The position numbers and the translations under genes were made by a program. Under the pieces are notes generated by a model, which saw only the letters and a program-made list of their open reading frames with translations, was not told the DNA's origin and did no database searches. A stretch of DNA of 47,489 bases from UBA7359 sp041689615 (GTDB lineage: Bacteria > Pseudomonadota > Gammaproteobacteria > Eutrophobiales > Eutrophobiaceae): positions 1 to 47,489 of the forward strand of contig JBDNFW010000020.1 in NCBI GenBank assembly GCA_041689615.1, written 5' to 3'. Positions 1 to 7,793 of this stretch are shown here, in pieces; within the stretch, counting starts at the first letter, position 1, and each line of letters opens with the position of its first letter.

Positions 1-78
1 AACCGAATAGCCTCGTTCAGTGACTTGCTTGACCGCTTCTATTTTAAATTCTTCTCTGTACCGTTTTCCACTGTTCAT
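1..78 (-). CDS. IS3-family transposase OrfA, N-terminal fragment (cut by window edge)
   Basis: The 26 visible codons read MNSGKRYREEFKIEAVKQV followed by TERGYSV, the usual opening of IS3-family OrfA (HTH_Tnp_1, transposase_8), the DNA-binding subunit expressed ahead of the OrfB integrase by frameshifting. The ATG is at 76-78 and there is no in-frame stop before the window edge. Nothing can be said about the integrity of the rest of the element. Confidence 0.75.
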   Translation of the reverse strand, partial: MNSGKRYREEFKIEAVKQVTERGYSV

Positions 79-141
79 AAACACCTCTCTTAGAGTTACA
101 TTGTAACGCTAGTAGGTGTCTAGCAAACTCTGGGAAGTCCA
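1..141 (-). mobile_element. IS3-type insertion sequence, one end only
   Basis: The left edge of the window holds one end of an insertion sequence. On the minus strand a terminal sequence beginning TGGACTTCCCAGAG at about 141 leads within about 60 bases into the start of an OrfA-type transposase gene, which leaves the window at base 1. The spacing of terminus and orfA start is typical of IS3-family elements. The outer boundary at 141 is inferred from the terminus-like sequence; the target-site duplication cannot be checked because the other end is outside. It lies about 34 bases from the 3' end of tRNA-Gln. Confidence 0.6.
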
Positions 142-174
142 TAGCTAGTATATACTGTAACTTATTGTTTATAT

Positions 175-248
175 TGGTTGGGGATGCAGGACTCGAACCT
201 GCACTGGCGGAGTCAGAGTCCGCAGTCCTACCATTAGACGAACCCCCA
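175..248 (-). tRNA. tRNA-Gln (anticodon CTG)
   Basis: On the minus strand a full cloverleaf can be folded. The acceptor stem TGGGGGT pairs with ATCCCCA, then come a D arm, an anticodon stem GCGGA/TCCGC closing the loop CTCTGAC (anticodon CTG, codon CAG), and a T arm with GGTTCGAGTCC. The 3' CCA is encoded (177-175). The U1-A72 pair is a known feature of tRNA-Gln. It follows the rpsI terminator on the same strand. Confidence 0.93.
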
Positions 249-345
249 AAATTTCGAATGACTTCTTATTGAATCTTCTTCGAAGAAGATTGTTTTTTAC
301 GAACCCTCAATAATTATACTTAAATTGTAGCAGGGAAATGTAGAG

Positions 346-375
346 AAAAAAAAGAGGGTAAAACCCTCTTTTTTG
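346..375 (-). terminator. Rho-independent terminator of rplM-rpsI
   Basis: The stem AAAGAGGG (351-358) / CCCTCTTT (364-371) has a five-base loop and, read on the minus strand, is followed by a T run (complement of 346-352). It begins about 20 bases after the rpsI stop and separates the ribosomal protein operon from tRNA-Gln. Confidence 0.85.
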
Positions 376-393
376 AAACGTTATGTTTTGAAA

Positions 394-786
394 TTAACGT
401 TTTGAGTATTGTGGACGTTTACGCGCTTTATGTAGACCAACTTTCTTACGTTCTACTTCACGAGCATCACGAGTCACAAAACCAGCACCACGTAATACTT
501 TTCGTAAGGTTTCGTCGTATTCCATCAGCGCACGGGTAATACCATGGCGTATTGCGCCTGCTTGACCAGAAATACCGCCGCCTTTAACGGTGATATTGAA
601 ATCAAATTGATCAACCATTTCTAATTTTTCCAGAGGTTGGCGGACAATCATACGACCGGTTTCACGACCAAAGTATTGTTCAAGTGTACGATTGTTGATG
701 GTGATTTCACCACTACCGCGTTTCAGGAATACGCGTGCCGCTGAACTCTTACGTCTTCCGGTGCTGTAATAAACTTCGTTCGCCAT
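394..786 (-). CDS. rpsI: 30S ribosomal protein S9
   Basis: Component of the small ribosomal subunit head; its C-terminal tail reaches the P-site tRNA. The 130-residue length is the family norm. It opens with YYSTGRRKSSAARVFL and ends with the basic tail LHKARKRPQYSKR, whose last residues SKR are the conserved P-site contact. It lies 3 bases downstream of rplM, the almost universal bacterial pairing, and is followed by a strong terminator. Cotranscription with rplM from the promoter at 1263-1291 is expected. Confidence 0.98.
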   Translation of the reverse strand: MANEVYYSTGRRKSSAARVFLKRGSGEITINNRTLEQYFGRETGRMIVRQPLEKLEMVDQFDFNITVKGGGISGQAGAIRHGITRALMEYDETLRKVLRGAGFVTRDAREVERKKVGLHKARKRPQYSKR

Positions 787-789
787 CCG

Positions 790-1218
790 TTATATCTCCA
801 GTACTTGAGGTTGTTGAGCTGTGTGTTGATGCTTTGCATCTGCGTATACCTTAAGTTTACGGTACATATCTCGACCTAATGGGCCTTTTGGAAGCATTCC
901 TTTTACAGCTTTTTCAATGATTTGTTCGGGTTTTTTAGCAAGCAATTTTTCAAAACTGATTGATTTAATACCACCTGGGTAACCGGTGTGGTGGTGATAC
1001 ATTTTATCTGTGCGTTTGTTACCACTAACATGGATATCTTTCGCATTAATCACGACAATATAATCGCCAGTATCCATATGAGGTGTATATTCGGGCTTAT
1101 GTTTGCCGCGCAAACGACGAGCAACTTCAGTCGCCAGACGACCAAGCGTCTTGCCTGTAGCGTCTATAATGAACCAGTCGCGCTTAATTGTAGAAGGTGT
1201 TGCAGTAAAGGTTTTCAT
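790..1218 (-). CDS. rplM: 50S ribosomal protein L13
   Basis: Large-subunit protein that acts early in 50S assembly. It is 142 residues, the usual length, with the family blocks DWFIIDATGKTLGRLA near the N-terminus and AVKGMLPKGPLGRDMYRKLK in the C-terminal third. It is first in the rplM-rpsI operon. The start at 1218 sits about 38 bases below the predicted transcription start, so the leader is short. The divergent neighbour is coq7. Confidence 0.98.
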   Translation of the reverse strand: MKTFTATPSTIKRDWFIIDATGKTLGRLATEVARRLRGKHKPEYTPHMDTGDYIVVINAKDIHVSGNKRTDKMYHHHTGYPGGIKSISFEKLLAKKPEQIIEKAVKGMLPKGPLGRDMYRKLKVYADAKHQHTAQQPQVLEI

Positions 1219-1262
1219 ACTAAATCCTGAAAATCCGGTTGCCCGGCTAAAAAAGAGGTGGA

Positions 1263-1291
1263 ATAGTACGGATTGGCCCCTTGGCTGTCAA
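1263..1291 (-). promoter_or_regulatory. Sigma-70 promoter of rplM-rpsI
   Basis: Read on the minus strand, a perfect -35 box TTGACA (1291-1286) is separated by 17 bases from the -10 box TACTAT (1268-1263), close to the TATAAT consensus. The predicted start of transcription is near 1256, giving a leader of about 38 bases before rplM. A strong promoter is what a ribosomal protein operon needs. Confidence 0.85.
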
Positions 1292-1407
1292 CATTATGAA
1301 CGCGATATTCTTGCGGATATTGTTTAATATTTCAGTCTTTCCTGAAAAGCAATTTTTGATACGATACATTAATATAGGGTAGTTCTTGGAAAATAACTAA
1401 AATATCT

Positions 1408-2055
1408 ATGAAATCAAGACAATACAGTGCCTTAGACCGTGGAATACTATTTTTTGATTCTGCTCTAGCAAATCTTTCCAAATCGGACACGATACGAAAA
1501 AAAAGACCTTATCCAGCGGCAACGCATTCTGAATCAAATCTAGGCGAGAATGAGAAGAAACATATCTCCGCTTTGATGCGCGTGAATCATGCCGGCGAAA
1601 TCGCGGCGCAGGCCTTATATAAGGCTCAGGCACTAACCGCCAGAGATGATGAACTCAAAAAAACGATGCAGCAATCTGCTGACGAGGAAGAAGATCACCT
1701 TGATTGGTGTGAATCGCGTATAAAAGAATTGGGCGACCATACCAGCTATCTTGAACCTGTTTGGTATATGGGGTCATTTGGTATTGGTGTTGTTGCCGGT
1801 TGTTTTGGTGATAAGTGGAATTTGGGATTTTTGGCGGAAACGGAATATCAAGTGGTCAGGCATCTTGATTCTCATCTGCAACAGTTGCCCGAAAAGGATG
1901 AACGAAGTCGCGCTATTTTAGAACAGATGCGTACAGATGAATTACAACATGCCGTGACTGCTGAAAAATCAGGAGCAGCAAACCTGCCGAAAAGTGTTAA
2001 GCGCTTAATGAGTTTGACTTCAAAAGTTATGACGAAGACAGCCTATAAAATTTAG
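1408..2055 (+). CDS. coq7: Demethoxyubiquinone hydroxylase Coq7
   Basis: Di-iron monooxygenase that adds the C6 hydroxyl in ubiquinone synthesis, acting at the inner membrane. The 215-residue protein shows the ferritin-like carboxylate/histidine ligand pattern: NHAGEIAAQALYKAQAL, DEEEDHLDW, ETEYQVVRHLDSH and TDELQHA. Some gammaproteobacteria have Coq7 where Escherichia coli uses UbiF, so the gene implies an oxygen-dependent ubiquinone pathway. The start gives the normal family N-terminus (YSALDRGILFFDSAL). It is monocistronic, divergent from rplM, with no strong Shine-Dalgarno. ubiK elsewhere in the window belongs to the same pathway. Confidence 0.95.
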   Translation: MKSRQYSALDRGILFFDSALANLSKSDTIRKKRPYPAATHSESNLGENEKKHISALMRVNHAGEIAAQALYKAQALTARDDELKKTMQQSADEEEDHLDWCESRIKELGDHTSYLEPVWYMGSFGIGVVAGCFGDKWNLGFLAETEYQVVRHLDSHLQQLPEKDERSRAILEQMRTDELQHAVTAEKSGAANLPKSVKRLMSLTSKVMTKTAYKI

Positions 2056-2086
2056 TTTAGACCTGCACAATTGTTATTTTGTCCTC

Positions 2087-2133
2087 TGGGGCGTCGTCGC
2101 CTAAAGCGCCTACTGTTGGTAAAAACGCACCCA
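2087..2133. repeat. Dispersed hairpin repeat, copy A (partial)
   Basis: The core CTAAAGCGCCTACTGTTGGT (2101-2120) matches the cores of copies B and C. Arms TGGGGCGT (2087-2094) and ACGCACCCA (2125-2133) are complementary apart from one extra base, although their sequence differs from the arms of the other copies. It lacks the adjoining GTAC-N5-GTAC box. Confidence 0.6.
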
Positions 2134-2200
2134 AAACACTCGCTTCGCTCGCGGGGCAGGCTCTACTCAATCGGTCACTTATTATTTATAAGCTCCCTCA

Positions 2201-2272
2201 TTTATGTACAGGACGTACAGTATGCTGGTTTCGCCTATAGCGCCTACTGTTGGTGCAGGAGCAAAAACCAGT
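2201..2272. repeat. Dispersed hairpin repeat, copy B
   Basis: A two-part intergenic element. The first part is a GTAC-AGGAC-GTAC box (2206-2218). The second is a hairpin with arms CTGGTTT (2225-2231) and AAACCAG (2265-2271) around a core containing AGCGCCTACTGTTGGTGCAG. Copy C at 6278-6350 has the same core and box but different, again complementary, arms. It lies between coq7 and hsp20. The 2056-2343 interval otherwise holds no convincing gene. Confidence 0.7.
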
Positions 2273-2343
2273 CCGTGCGTTTTTGCCTAACCAGGGAACA
2301 AACTACCTGCTTGTGCAAACCTAAATATTTTTAACAACGTTGT

Positions 2344-2373
2344 CTTGAAAACTTTTTGACTATCCCCATATTT
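2344..2373 (+). promoter_or_regulatory. Sigma-32 heat-shock promoter of hsp20
   Basis: CTTGAAA (2344-2350) and CCCCATATTT (from 2364) are separated by 13 bases. Both boxes match the RpoH consensus (CTTGAAA / CCCCAT) exactly. Transcription would start near 2377, about 35 bases before the hsp20 start codon. A promoter of this type directly before a small heat-shock gene makes the assignment secure. Confidence 0.92.
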
Positions 2374-2411
2374 TTATTAAGTTAAATAAAATGTATTTTG
2401 GAGGTAGAAAA

Positions 2412-2864
2412 ATGGCTTTAGCAAATTATGAACCTTGGACTTTATTAGATAGATTTAATCAACAACTGAACCAGTTGGGTTATTCCGATAAATCTTTATC
2501 AAGTAATGATAATGATTTTTCAAATGTGGTGACGAGTCACTGGCGTCCAGCAGTGGATATTAAAGAAGAAGCTGATCGTTTTTTGATTACGGCTGATTTG
2601 CCGGGAGTTGATCCAAAAGACATCGAGATTACGATGGATAATGGAATACTGACGATTAAGGGCGAACGTCAATCAGAAGTTCGCGATGAGAAAGAAGGTT
2701 ATAAACGAGTTGAACGTGTGAGTGGTACTTTTTATCGTCGCTTTAGTTTACCAGATACAGCTGATGCTGAACGTATCGAAGCAAAAGGCAAAGATGGTGT
2801 GTTACAAGTCGTTTTACCAAAGCATGAAAAAGTTCAGCCACGTAAGATTGAAGTAAAAAGTTAA
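2412..2864 (+). CDS. Small heat-shock protein, Hsp20/alpha-crystallin family
   Basis: ATP-independent holdase that binds unfolding cytoplasmic proteins. The 150-residue product has a short N-terminal arm (YEPWTLLDRFNQQLNQL) and then the alpha-crystallin domain from about residue 45 to 140, with WRPAVDIKEE, ADLPGVDPKDIEI and the C-terminal signature DGVLQVVLPK. An in-frame ATG exists 21 bases upstream at 2391, but a GGAGG at 2400-2404 is correctly placed only for the ATG at 2412, so that start is chosen. It is preceded by the sigma-32 promoter and closed by its own terminator, forming a single-gene heat-shock unit. Confidence 0.95.
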   Translation: MALANYEPWTLLDRFNQQLNQLGYSDKSLSSNDNDFSNVVTSHWRPAVDIKEEADRFLITADLPGVDPKDIEITMDNGILTIKGERQSEVRDEKEGYKRVERVSGTFYRRFSLPDTADAERIEAKGKDGVLQVVLPKHEKVQPRKIEVKS

Positions 2865-2881
2865 TAAGCAAAAAGTTTGAG

Positions 2882-2907
2882 AGGCGGGGTAACCCGCCTT
2901 TTCTTTG
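2882..2907 (+). terminator. Rho-independent terminator of hsp20
   Basis: Stem AGGCGGG (2882-2888) / CCCGCCT (2893-2899), loop GTAA, then TTTCTTT. It begins 17 bases after the hsp20 stop. Confidence 0.9.
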
Positions 2908-3009
2908 TATGTACAGGATGTGTGAAATAGTCTATCAATGTCTTAAATGAACTTTTATGAAATAATCATTCCTAACAAGAAAAATATAATAAAATATTCG
3001 GAACAATAT

Positions 3010-4392
3010 ATGAAAAATACTTTAGCCAGACTATTCTCTCGTTTCTTTTTACTGTCATTGTCTTTTATTGCACCAGTAGTTAATGCTGCTATGCCAATTC
3101 AACTTGATGGAAAAGAATTACCCAGTCTGGCGCCGATGCTGGAAAATGTCACTCCAGGTGTTGTTAACATAGCAACCGAAGGCACTATTCAAATGCAACA
3201 AAATCCTTTGTTTGCAGATCCGCGTTTTCGACAATTTTTTAATATACCCAATCAACCTTTAGAACGTAAAACCAGTAGTTTGGGATCAGGTGTAATCGTT
3301 GATGCAAAACGCGGTCTGGTATTAACCAATAACCATGTTATTGCCAATGCACATCAGATACTCGTGACTTTACGTGATGGTCGTCATCTGGAAGCCGAAG
3401 TTGTCGGTACTGATCCGGCAACTGATGTCGCAGTAATCAAAATTCCAGCTGATAATTTAACCGCAGTAAAAACAACAGATTCAAATAATTTAAGAGTGGG
3501 TGATTTTGTTGTCGCCATTGGCAATCCTTTTGGTCTTGGTCAAACGGTAACGTCAGGTATTGTTAGCGCTTTAGGTCGTAGTGGATTAGGCATCGAAGGT
3601 TATGAAGATTTTATTCAAACCGATGCATCGATCAATCCGGGTAACTCCGGTGGTGCATTAGTAAATCTGCGTGGTGAATTAGCCGGTATTAATACCGCTA
3701 TTATTTCTCCTCAAGGTGGTGGCAACATTGGTATTGGTTTAGCTATTCCTATTAATCTCGCTTTACAAATAATGGAACAAATTGTTGAAACGGGTGAAGT
3801 GAAGCGTGGTTTTCTTGGTGTCAGTATGCAGGATCTTAGTCCGTCATTAGCAGAAGCGTTTGGCCTTAAAAATCAACAAGGCGCAATTATTAATGAAGTG
3901 CTTCCTGATTCTCCGGCAGAAAAAGCCGGTTTACTTGCTGGAGATATTGTTATTTCAACTGATGGTAAACACATTAAAAATGCAGCTGATTTAAGAAACC
4001 GTATTGGTTTATTACCTGTCGGTGAAAAGATTAAATTTAAAATATTACGCGATGGTAAAGAGTCTGAATTTGTTATTACTGTAGATGAAAATACTCAGGT
4101 AAGTACATCGCCAAAAGCGATTAATGAATTACTGCAAGGTGTTACGGTGAGTGACATTGAAAAAGGTAATCCTTACTTTGGTAAAGTTGAAGGCATTGCT
4201 GTTTTGGATGTACAACGTGGCAGTATTGCCTGGAGCAGCGGTCTCAGAGCAATGGATATTATTACTTCAGTGAATAAAGCGCCAGTAAGAAAATTACAGG
4301 AATTTTTAGCTGCAGTGGATAAAAAGAATGATTCACTTTTGTTTAGAATTATTCGTGGGAATGCGGCGGCGTTTCTCGTATTGAAGAAGTAG
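3010..4392 (+). CDS. degQ: Periplasmic serine endoprotease DegQ/DegP-like (HtrA family)
   Basis: Degrades or holds misfolded proteins in the periplasm. The chosen start at 3010 gives 460 residues, beginning with a Sec signal peptide (MKNTLARLFSRFFLLSLSFI, cleavage probably after APVVNA). The 2947 start used by the longest frame would bury the signal behind 21 extra residues. The chymotrypsin-like triad is visible: His109 (TNNHVIANA), Asp139 (ATDVAVIK) and Ser213 (NPGNSGGALV). A first PDZ domain spans about 267-355 (RGFLGVSMQDLS) and a weaker second one about 375-458. The stop lies 3 bases from the convergent oxyR stop, leaving no room for a separate terminator. The protein could equally be called MucD or DegP; DegQ is a best-fit label. 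Confidence 0.92.
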   Translation: MKNTLARLFSRFFLLSLSFIAPVVNAAMPIQLDGKELPSLAPMLENVTPGVVNIATEGTIQMQQNPLFADPRFRQFFNIPNQPLERKTSSLGSGVIVDAKRGLVLTNNHVIANAHQILVTLRDGRHLEAEVVGTDPATDVAVIKIPADNLTAVKTTDSNNLRVGDFVVAIGNPFGLGQTVTSGIVSALGRSGLGIEGYEDFIQTDASINPGNSGGALVNLRGELAGINTAIISPQGGGNIGIGLAIPINLALQIMEQIVETGEVKRGFLGVSMQDLSPSLAEAFGLKNQQGAIINEVLPDSPAEKAGLLAGDIVISTDGKHIKNAADLRNRIGLLPVGEKIKFKILRDGKESEFVITVDENTQVSTSPKAINELLQGVTVSDIEKGNPYFGKVEGIAVLDVQRGSIAWSSGLRAMDIITSVNKAPVRKLQEFLAAVDKKNDSLLFRIIRGNAAAFLVLKK

Positions 4393-4395
4393 AAA

Positions 4396-5307
4396 TTAAA
4401 TTCCGAGTTTGCAACTAGCAATTGACTCTTTAATAAGTTCCACCGCTTTCATTCTTGGAAATGATTTTCGGTAGGCAATAACGATCTCACGGTAAGGAAC
4501 GGGATTGCTGAAAGGGCGGTATTCAAGCATATCGTTTAATCCACAATGGGCCTCTGTAGATAAGCCTGGAAGTATCGTTATGCCAACGCCGGCGGCAACC
4601 ATCTGTCTGATTGTTTCAATTGAACTACTTTCAAGTGACTTCTGAATTTTTTTATCTTCTCCTAAAGGATTTATGCAGCCAGGGCAAAGTTCAACGATTT
4701 GATCACGAAAGCAATTGCCTGCTTTTAGTAATAGCATGGTGTCATTTAATAAATCACTTGCTTTGAGTTTTTTCTTTTTAGTTAAAGGATGGCCACTAGG
4801 TAAGGCTACTTGAAATGGTTCTTTGTAAAGTAAGTCAGTAGAGATACCTGATTCTTCATATGGGTTTGAAAGAATTGCAATATCAATCTCACCGGACTTT
4901 AACTTGGGCGTTAGATTCTTGGTAAAATCTTCTTCTATTATTAAAGCAAGTTCTGGTGCTTGCTTATTTATAACAGGGATGACCCTTGGCAATAAATAAG
5001 GACCAATGGTGTAAATGACACCAAGTTTTAAATCACCCTTTAATTCATCTTTATTTTGTTTGGCAATTTCTTTTAGATTATTTGTTTCATTTAAAATCAA
5101 TTCTGCTTGCTTGGTAATTAATTCGCCGATAGGAGTAATCGATATTTCATGTTGATGCCGTTCAAATAAATTAAGACCTAATTCTTCTTCCAGTTTTTTT
5201 ACTGCAACACTTAATGTGGGCTGGCTGACAAAACACTTTTTTGCTGCTCGTCCGAAATGCAACTCTTTAGCAACCGCAACGATATAGCGAAACTCAGACA
5301 GAGTCAT
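4396..5307 (-). CDS. oxyR: Hydrogen-peroxide sensor and transcription factor OxyR
   Basis: LysR-type activator that senses peroxide by forming a disulfide. The 303-residue protein has an N-terminal winged HTH (residues 1-60: HFGRAAKKCFVSQPTLSVAV) and an effector domain. The redox pair is at Cys199 and Cys208 in GNCFRDQIVELC, exactly the E. coli OxyR numbering, and MVAAGVGITILP is the matching conserved block. This separates it from other LysR regulators. It lies 16 bases downstream of the cbbY-like gene on the same strand and is probably cotranscribed with it. No catalase or peroxiredoxin gene is adjacent. Confidence 0.95.
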   Translation of the reverse strand: MTLSEFRYIVAVAKELHFGRAAKKCFVSQPTLSVAVKKLEEELGLNLFERHQHEISITPIGELITKQAELILNETNNLKEIAKQNKDELKGDLKLGVIYTIGPYLLPRVIPVINKQAPELALIIEEDFTKNLTPKLKSGEIDIAILSNPYEESGISTDLLYKEPFQVALPSGHPLTKKKKLKASDLLNDTMLLLKAGNCFRDQIVELCPGCINPLGEDKKIQKSLESSSIETIRQMVAAGVGITILPGLSTEAHCGLNDMLEYRPFSNPVPYREIVIAYRKSFPRMKAVELIKESIASCKLGI

Positions 5308-5323
5308 GATTGTGTATTAACGG

Positions 5324-6127
5324 TTATTTAATGGAAACAACATTAGAAACATTACTCTTGCTTGAAGTATTCGCATTAGAAATGATGTTATTTAATAGTT
5401 CAACATCGACGTAAGATTTACCAAAACTATTTCCTTGAGATAAACAGAAAGGGCTATCAGGCTCCCCAAGGTTATTTGTAACTATAGACGCACCAGTAAA
5501 ATCATTATCTATTGTATAAGCGTGTGTGGTAATTACAGTTTGTAAGCCGGCTGCGAGTGCAGCCAGATTTCCATTTTGTGTATCTTCAATTGCAACACAT
5601 GTGTCAGCGCTTAATCCAAGTCCTGAAAGAGCACATTGATAAACAGCCGGGGAAGGTTTTTTGTCCTGCACGGTATCGCTGGTGACAATAGAGTTGAATA
5701 ATTCATTGGGTTCAATGTCCAATGTCTTATTAAACAAGGTTGTCAGGTTTGCCATCGATGAGCTGGTGGCGACAGCAAGTTGTATTCCCTTATCAAGCGC
5801 TTCATTAATTAATCTGATAACACCAGGACGAAGTTGAATATCGTCGTGCTTCAAGATTGAACGGTAAAGTTGTGATTTTCGTTTATGCATTTCACGAACA
5901 AAACGCTTTGGTGCTTCTATTTTACTTTTTAGTGCTTTATCTTCATCCAGGAATATTTTGAAACGTTCTTTGCCGCCTGAGATATGAAGTATCTTACGAT
6001 AATCCTCTACTGACCAGTGCCAGTTGAGATTGAATTCGTCAAAAGTTTGATTGAAAGCCTGACGATGAATTTCCTCGGTATCCGCTATGGTGCCGTCTAC
6101 ATCGAAAATAATGCCTTTTAGCTTCAT
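5324..6127 (-). CDS. HAD-superfamily phosphatase, CbbY/beta-phosphoglucomutase-like
   Basis: Predicted sugar-phosphate phosphatase. The DxD nucleophile motif is FDVDGTIADTEE at residues 8-19, followed by an alpha-helical cap (about 20-95) containing SGGKERF, the block typical of CbbY proteins. Motif II is AVATSSSMAN, Lys of motif III is in QDKKPSPAVY, and the acidic motif IV is CVAIEDTQNG. At 267 residues it is slightly longer than usual because of a Ser/Asn-rich tail. CbbY in autotrophs hydrolyses xylulose-1,5-bisphosphate, a Rubisco inhibitor, but no Rubisco gene is in view, so the substrate stays open. It is probably transcribed together with oxyR. Confidence 0.85.
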   Translation of the reverse strand: MKLKGIIFDVDGTIADTEEIHRQAFNQTFDEFNLNWHWSVEDYRKILHISGGKERFKIFLDEDKALKSKIEAPKRFVREMHKRKSQLYRSILKHDDIQLRPGVIRLINEALDKGIQLAVATSSSMANLTTLFNKTLDIEPNELFNSIVTSDTVQDKKPSPAVYQCALSGLGLSADTCVAIEDTQNGNLAALAAGLQTVITTHAYTIDNDFTGASIVTNNLGEPDSPFCLSQGNSFGKSYVDVELLNNIISNANTSSKSNVSNVVSIK

Positions 6128-6277
6128 TAAGGGCTGATTAATTTGTCATTTTTTAGGTTAATAGCCTTGATTATAAACAAGAAAAATAATGATGCAATGC
6201 AGTATTGACGTTTGGTTTTTTCCGTATACTCAGGTTAACGGAGATAGTCATTTATATTGCAAATTTCATCAGGTACG

Positions 6278-6350
6278 ATTATGTACATGGATGTACTGTA
6301 TACCGATTTCGCTTATAGCGCCTACTGTTGGTGCAGGAGCAAAAATCGGT
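6278..6350. repeat. Dispersed hairpin repeat, copy C
   Basis: GTAC-N6-GTAC box (6283-6296), then arms ACCGATTT (6302-6309) and AAATCGGT (6343-6350) around the same core as copy B (TATAGCGCCTACTGTTGGTG, 6314-6333). Every arm difference from copy B is matched by a complementary change on the other side. It sits in the 285-base gap between the cbbY-like gene and rmuC. Confidence 0.75.
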
Positions 6351-6412
6351 GGTGGAATATTCTATAAGCAATTAATCTCGCCTCAGTGGTCAAAAAAGGT
6401 TTTTATGTAAGC

Positions 6413-7777
6413 ATGATAGATTTTTCGGTAAACGAACAAACAGTATATATCGTAATTATTGCGGGTATCCTGCTATTAGCTGTTTTGTGGCTAATGTCCA
6501 GAAACAAGGCCGCTCAATTATCAAACGAAAATGTCGAGCTGCAGCGTAAGTTAGCTGTGGAAATGGAACGTGCAGAGAATAAAGACTATCGCCTTGATGA
6601 ATTAAATGACGCATTAATTGAGCGTGAAAGATCGAATAAGGAACTGCAAAATAATATCGAGAACAATAAAGTCACGATTGCCGAGTTAAGTACCAAGCTT
6701 GAGGAAGAGAGAAAAGTCTCTCATGAAAAATTGGCTTTATTGGAACAAGCTGAAAAAAAGATGATGGATGCGTTTGAAAACCTGTCGAATAAAATTCTGG
6801 AAGAAAAGAGTAAAAAATTTACCGAACAAAATAAAACCAATATTGGTGAAGTGCTTAATCCTTTGCGAGAGCAATTAGGTGACTTTCGTAAAAAGATTGA
6901 AGATGTTTACGATAAGGAAACAAAAGATCGTTTGTCTTTGTATCACGAAATTACCAATCTGAAATCATTGAACGAACAAATGAGTAAGGATGCGATAAAC
7001 CTGACTAAAGCGCTCAAAGGCGATAGTAAAAAACGTGGTGACTGGGGCGAAGTTATTCTGGAAAGAGTTTTGGAAGATTCAGGTTTAAAAAATGGTCGTG
7101 AATACGAAGTGCAAGGAAGTTATCGAGATGAATCGGGAAAATTATTTTATCCGGATGTTGTCGTGCACTTACCCAATAGTAGAGATGTCATTATTGATTC
7201 AAAAATATCCCTGAATGCTTACGAAAGATATTATGCGGCAGAAGATGAGCGGGATAAGCAGCAAGCACTTAACGAACATTTAACTTCAGTTAGAACGCAT
7301 GTTAATGGTTTAAAAGGAAAGAGTTATAATGAATTAGTCGGCGTTAATTCACTCGATATGGTGTTAATGTTTGTTGCTATAGAACCGGCATTGATGCTCG
7401 CATTTGAAAATGACGATTCATTGTTTCAGGATGCGTTCACTAAAGGTATCTTCCTGGTTAGTCCATCAACGTTAACGATGAACTTGCAAGTGATTCAAAA
7501 TATGTGGCGTTATGAATATCAAAATCAAAATGCGCAAGAGATAGCAAAACGAGCTGGGGATATGTATGACAAGTTTGCTGGCTTTGTAGAAGCACTGGAA
7601 GATGTGGGTGATAAAATTGGTAAAGCGCAAACAGCCTATGATACAGCGCATAATAGATTAGTTGATGGAAAAGGAAATTTGATTTCCAGAGCTGAAGCAA
7701 TTCGTAAACTGGGTGATTTAAAAACCAACAAACAATTGTCTGATGATCTGGTTACAAAGTCTCTTCCTGATAATTAA
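6413..7777 (+). CDS. rmuC: DNA recombination protein RmuC
   Basis: Predicted membrane-anchored nuclease-fold protein that limits recombination at inverted repeats in E. coli. From the start at 6413 (MIDFSVNEQ) the 454-residue protein has one N-terminal transmembrane segment (about residues 9-28, VYIVIIAGILLLAVLWLMS), a long coiled coil (about 35-150, rich in E, K, L and N) and the conserved RmuC domain with RGDWGEVILERVLEDSGL, FYPDVVVHLP and VIIDSKISLNAYE, a PD-(D/E)XK-like arrangement. The longer frame from 6386 adds nine residues with no better ribosome site. No cotranscribed neighbour. Confidence 0.93.
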   Translation: MIDFSVNEQTVYIVIIAGILLLAVLWLMSRNKAAQLSNENVELQRKLAVEMERAENKDYRLDELNDALIERERSNKELQNNIENNKVTIAELSTKLEEERKVSHEKLALLEQAEKKMMDAFENLSNKILEEKSKKFTEQNKTNIGEVLNPLREQLGDFRKKIEDVYDKETKDRLSLYHEITNLKSLNEQMSKDAINLTKALKGDSKKRGDWGEVILERVLEDSGLKNGREYEVQGSYRDESGKLFYPDVVVHLPNSRDVIIDSKISLNAYERYYAAEDERDKQQALNEHLTSVRTHVNGLKGKSYNELVGVNSLDMVLMFVAIEPALMLAFENDDSLFQDAFTKGIFLVSPSTLTMNLQVIQNMWRYEYQNQNAQEIAKRAGDMYDKFAGFVEALEDVGDKIGKAQTAYDTAHNRLVDGKGNLISRAEAIRKLGDLKTNKQLSDDLVTKSLPDN

Positions 7778-7793
7778 AATTATATCTTTTATC

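Noticed and set aside
2071..2334. Plus-strand open frame of 87 codons after coq7
   Set aside because: It runs through repeat copies A and B, has no ribosome site and an implausible composition (Cys/Arg/Tyr-rich); it is a by-product of the repeats.
6189..6410. Plus-strand open frame of 73 codons before rmuC
   Set aside because: It spans repeat copy C and shows no protein-like composition or ribosome site.
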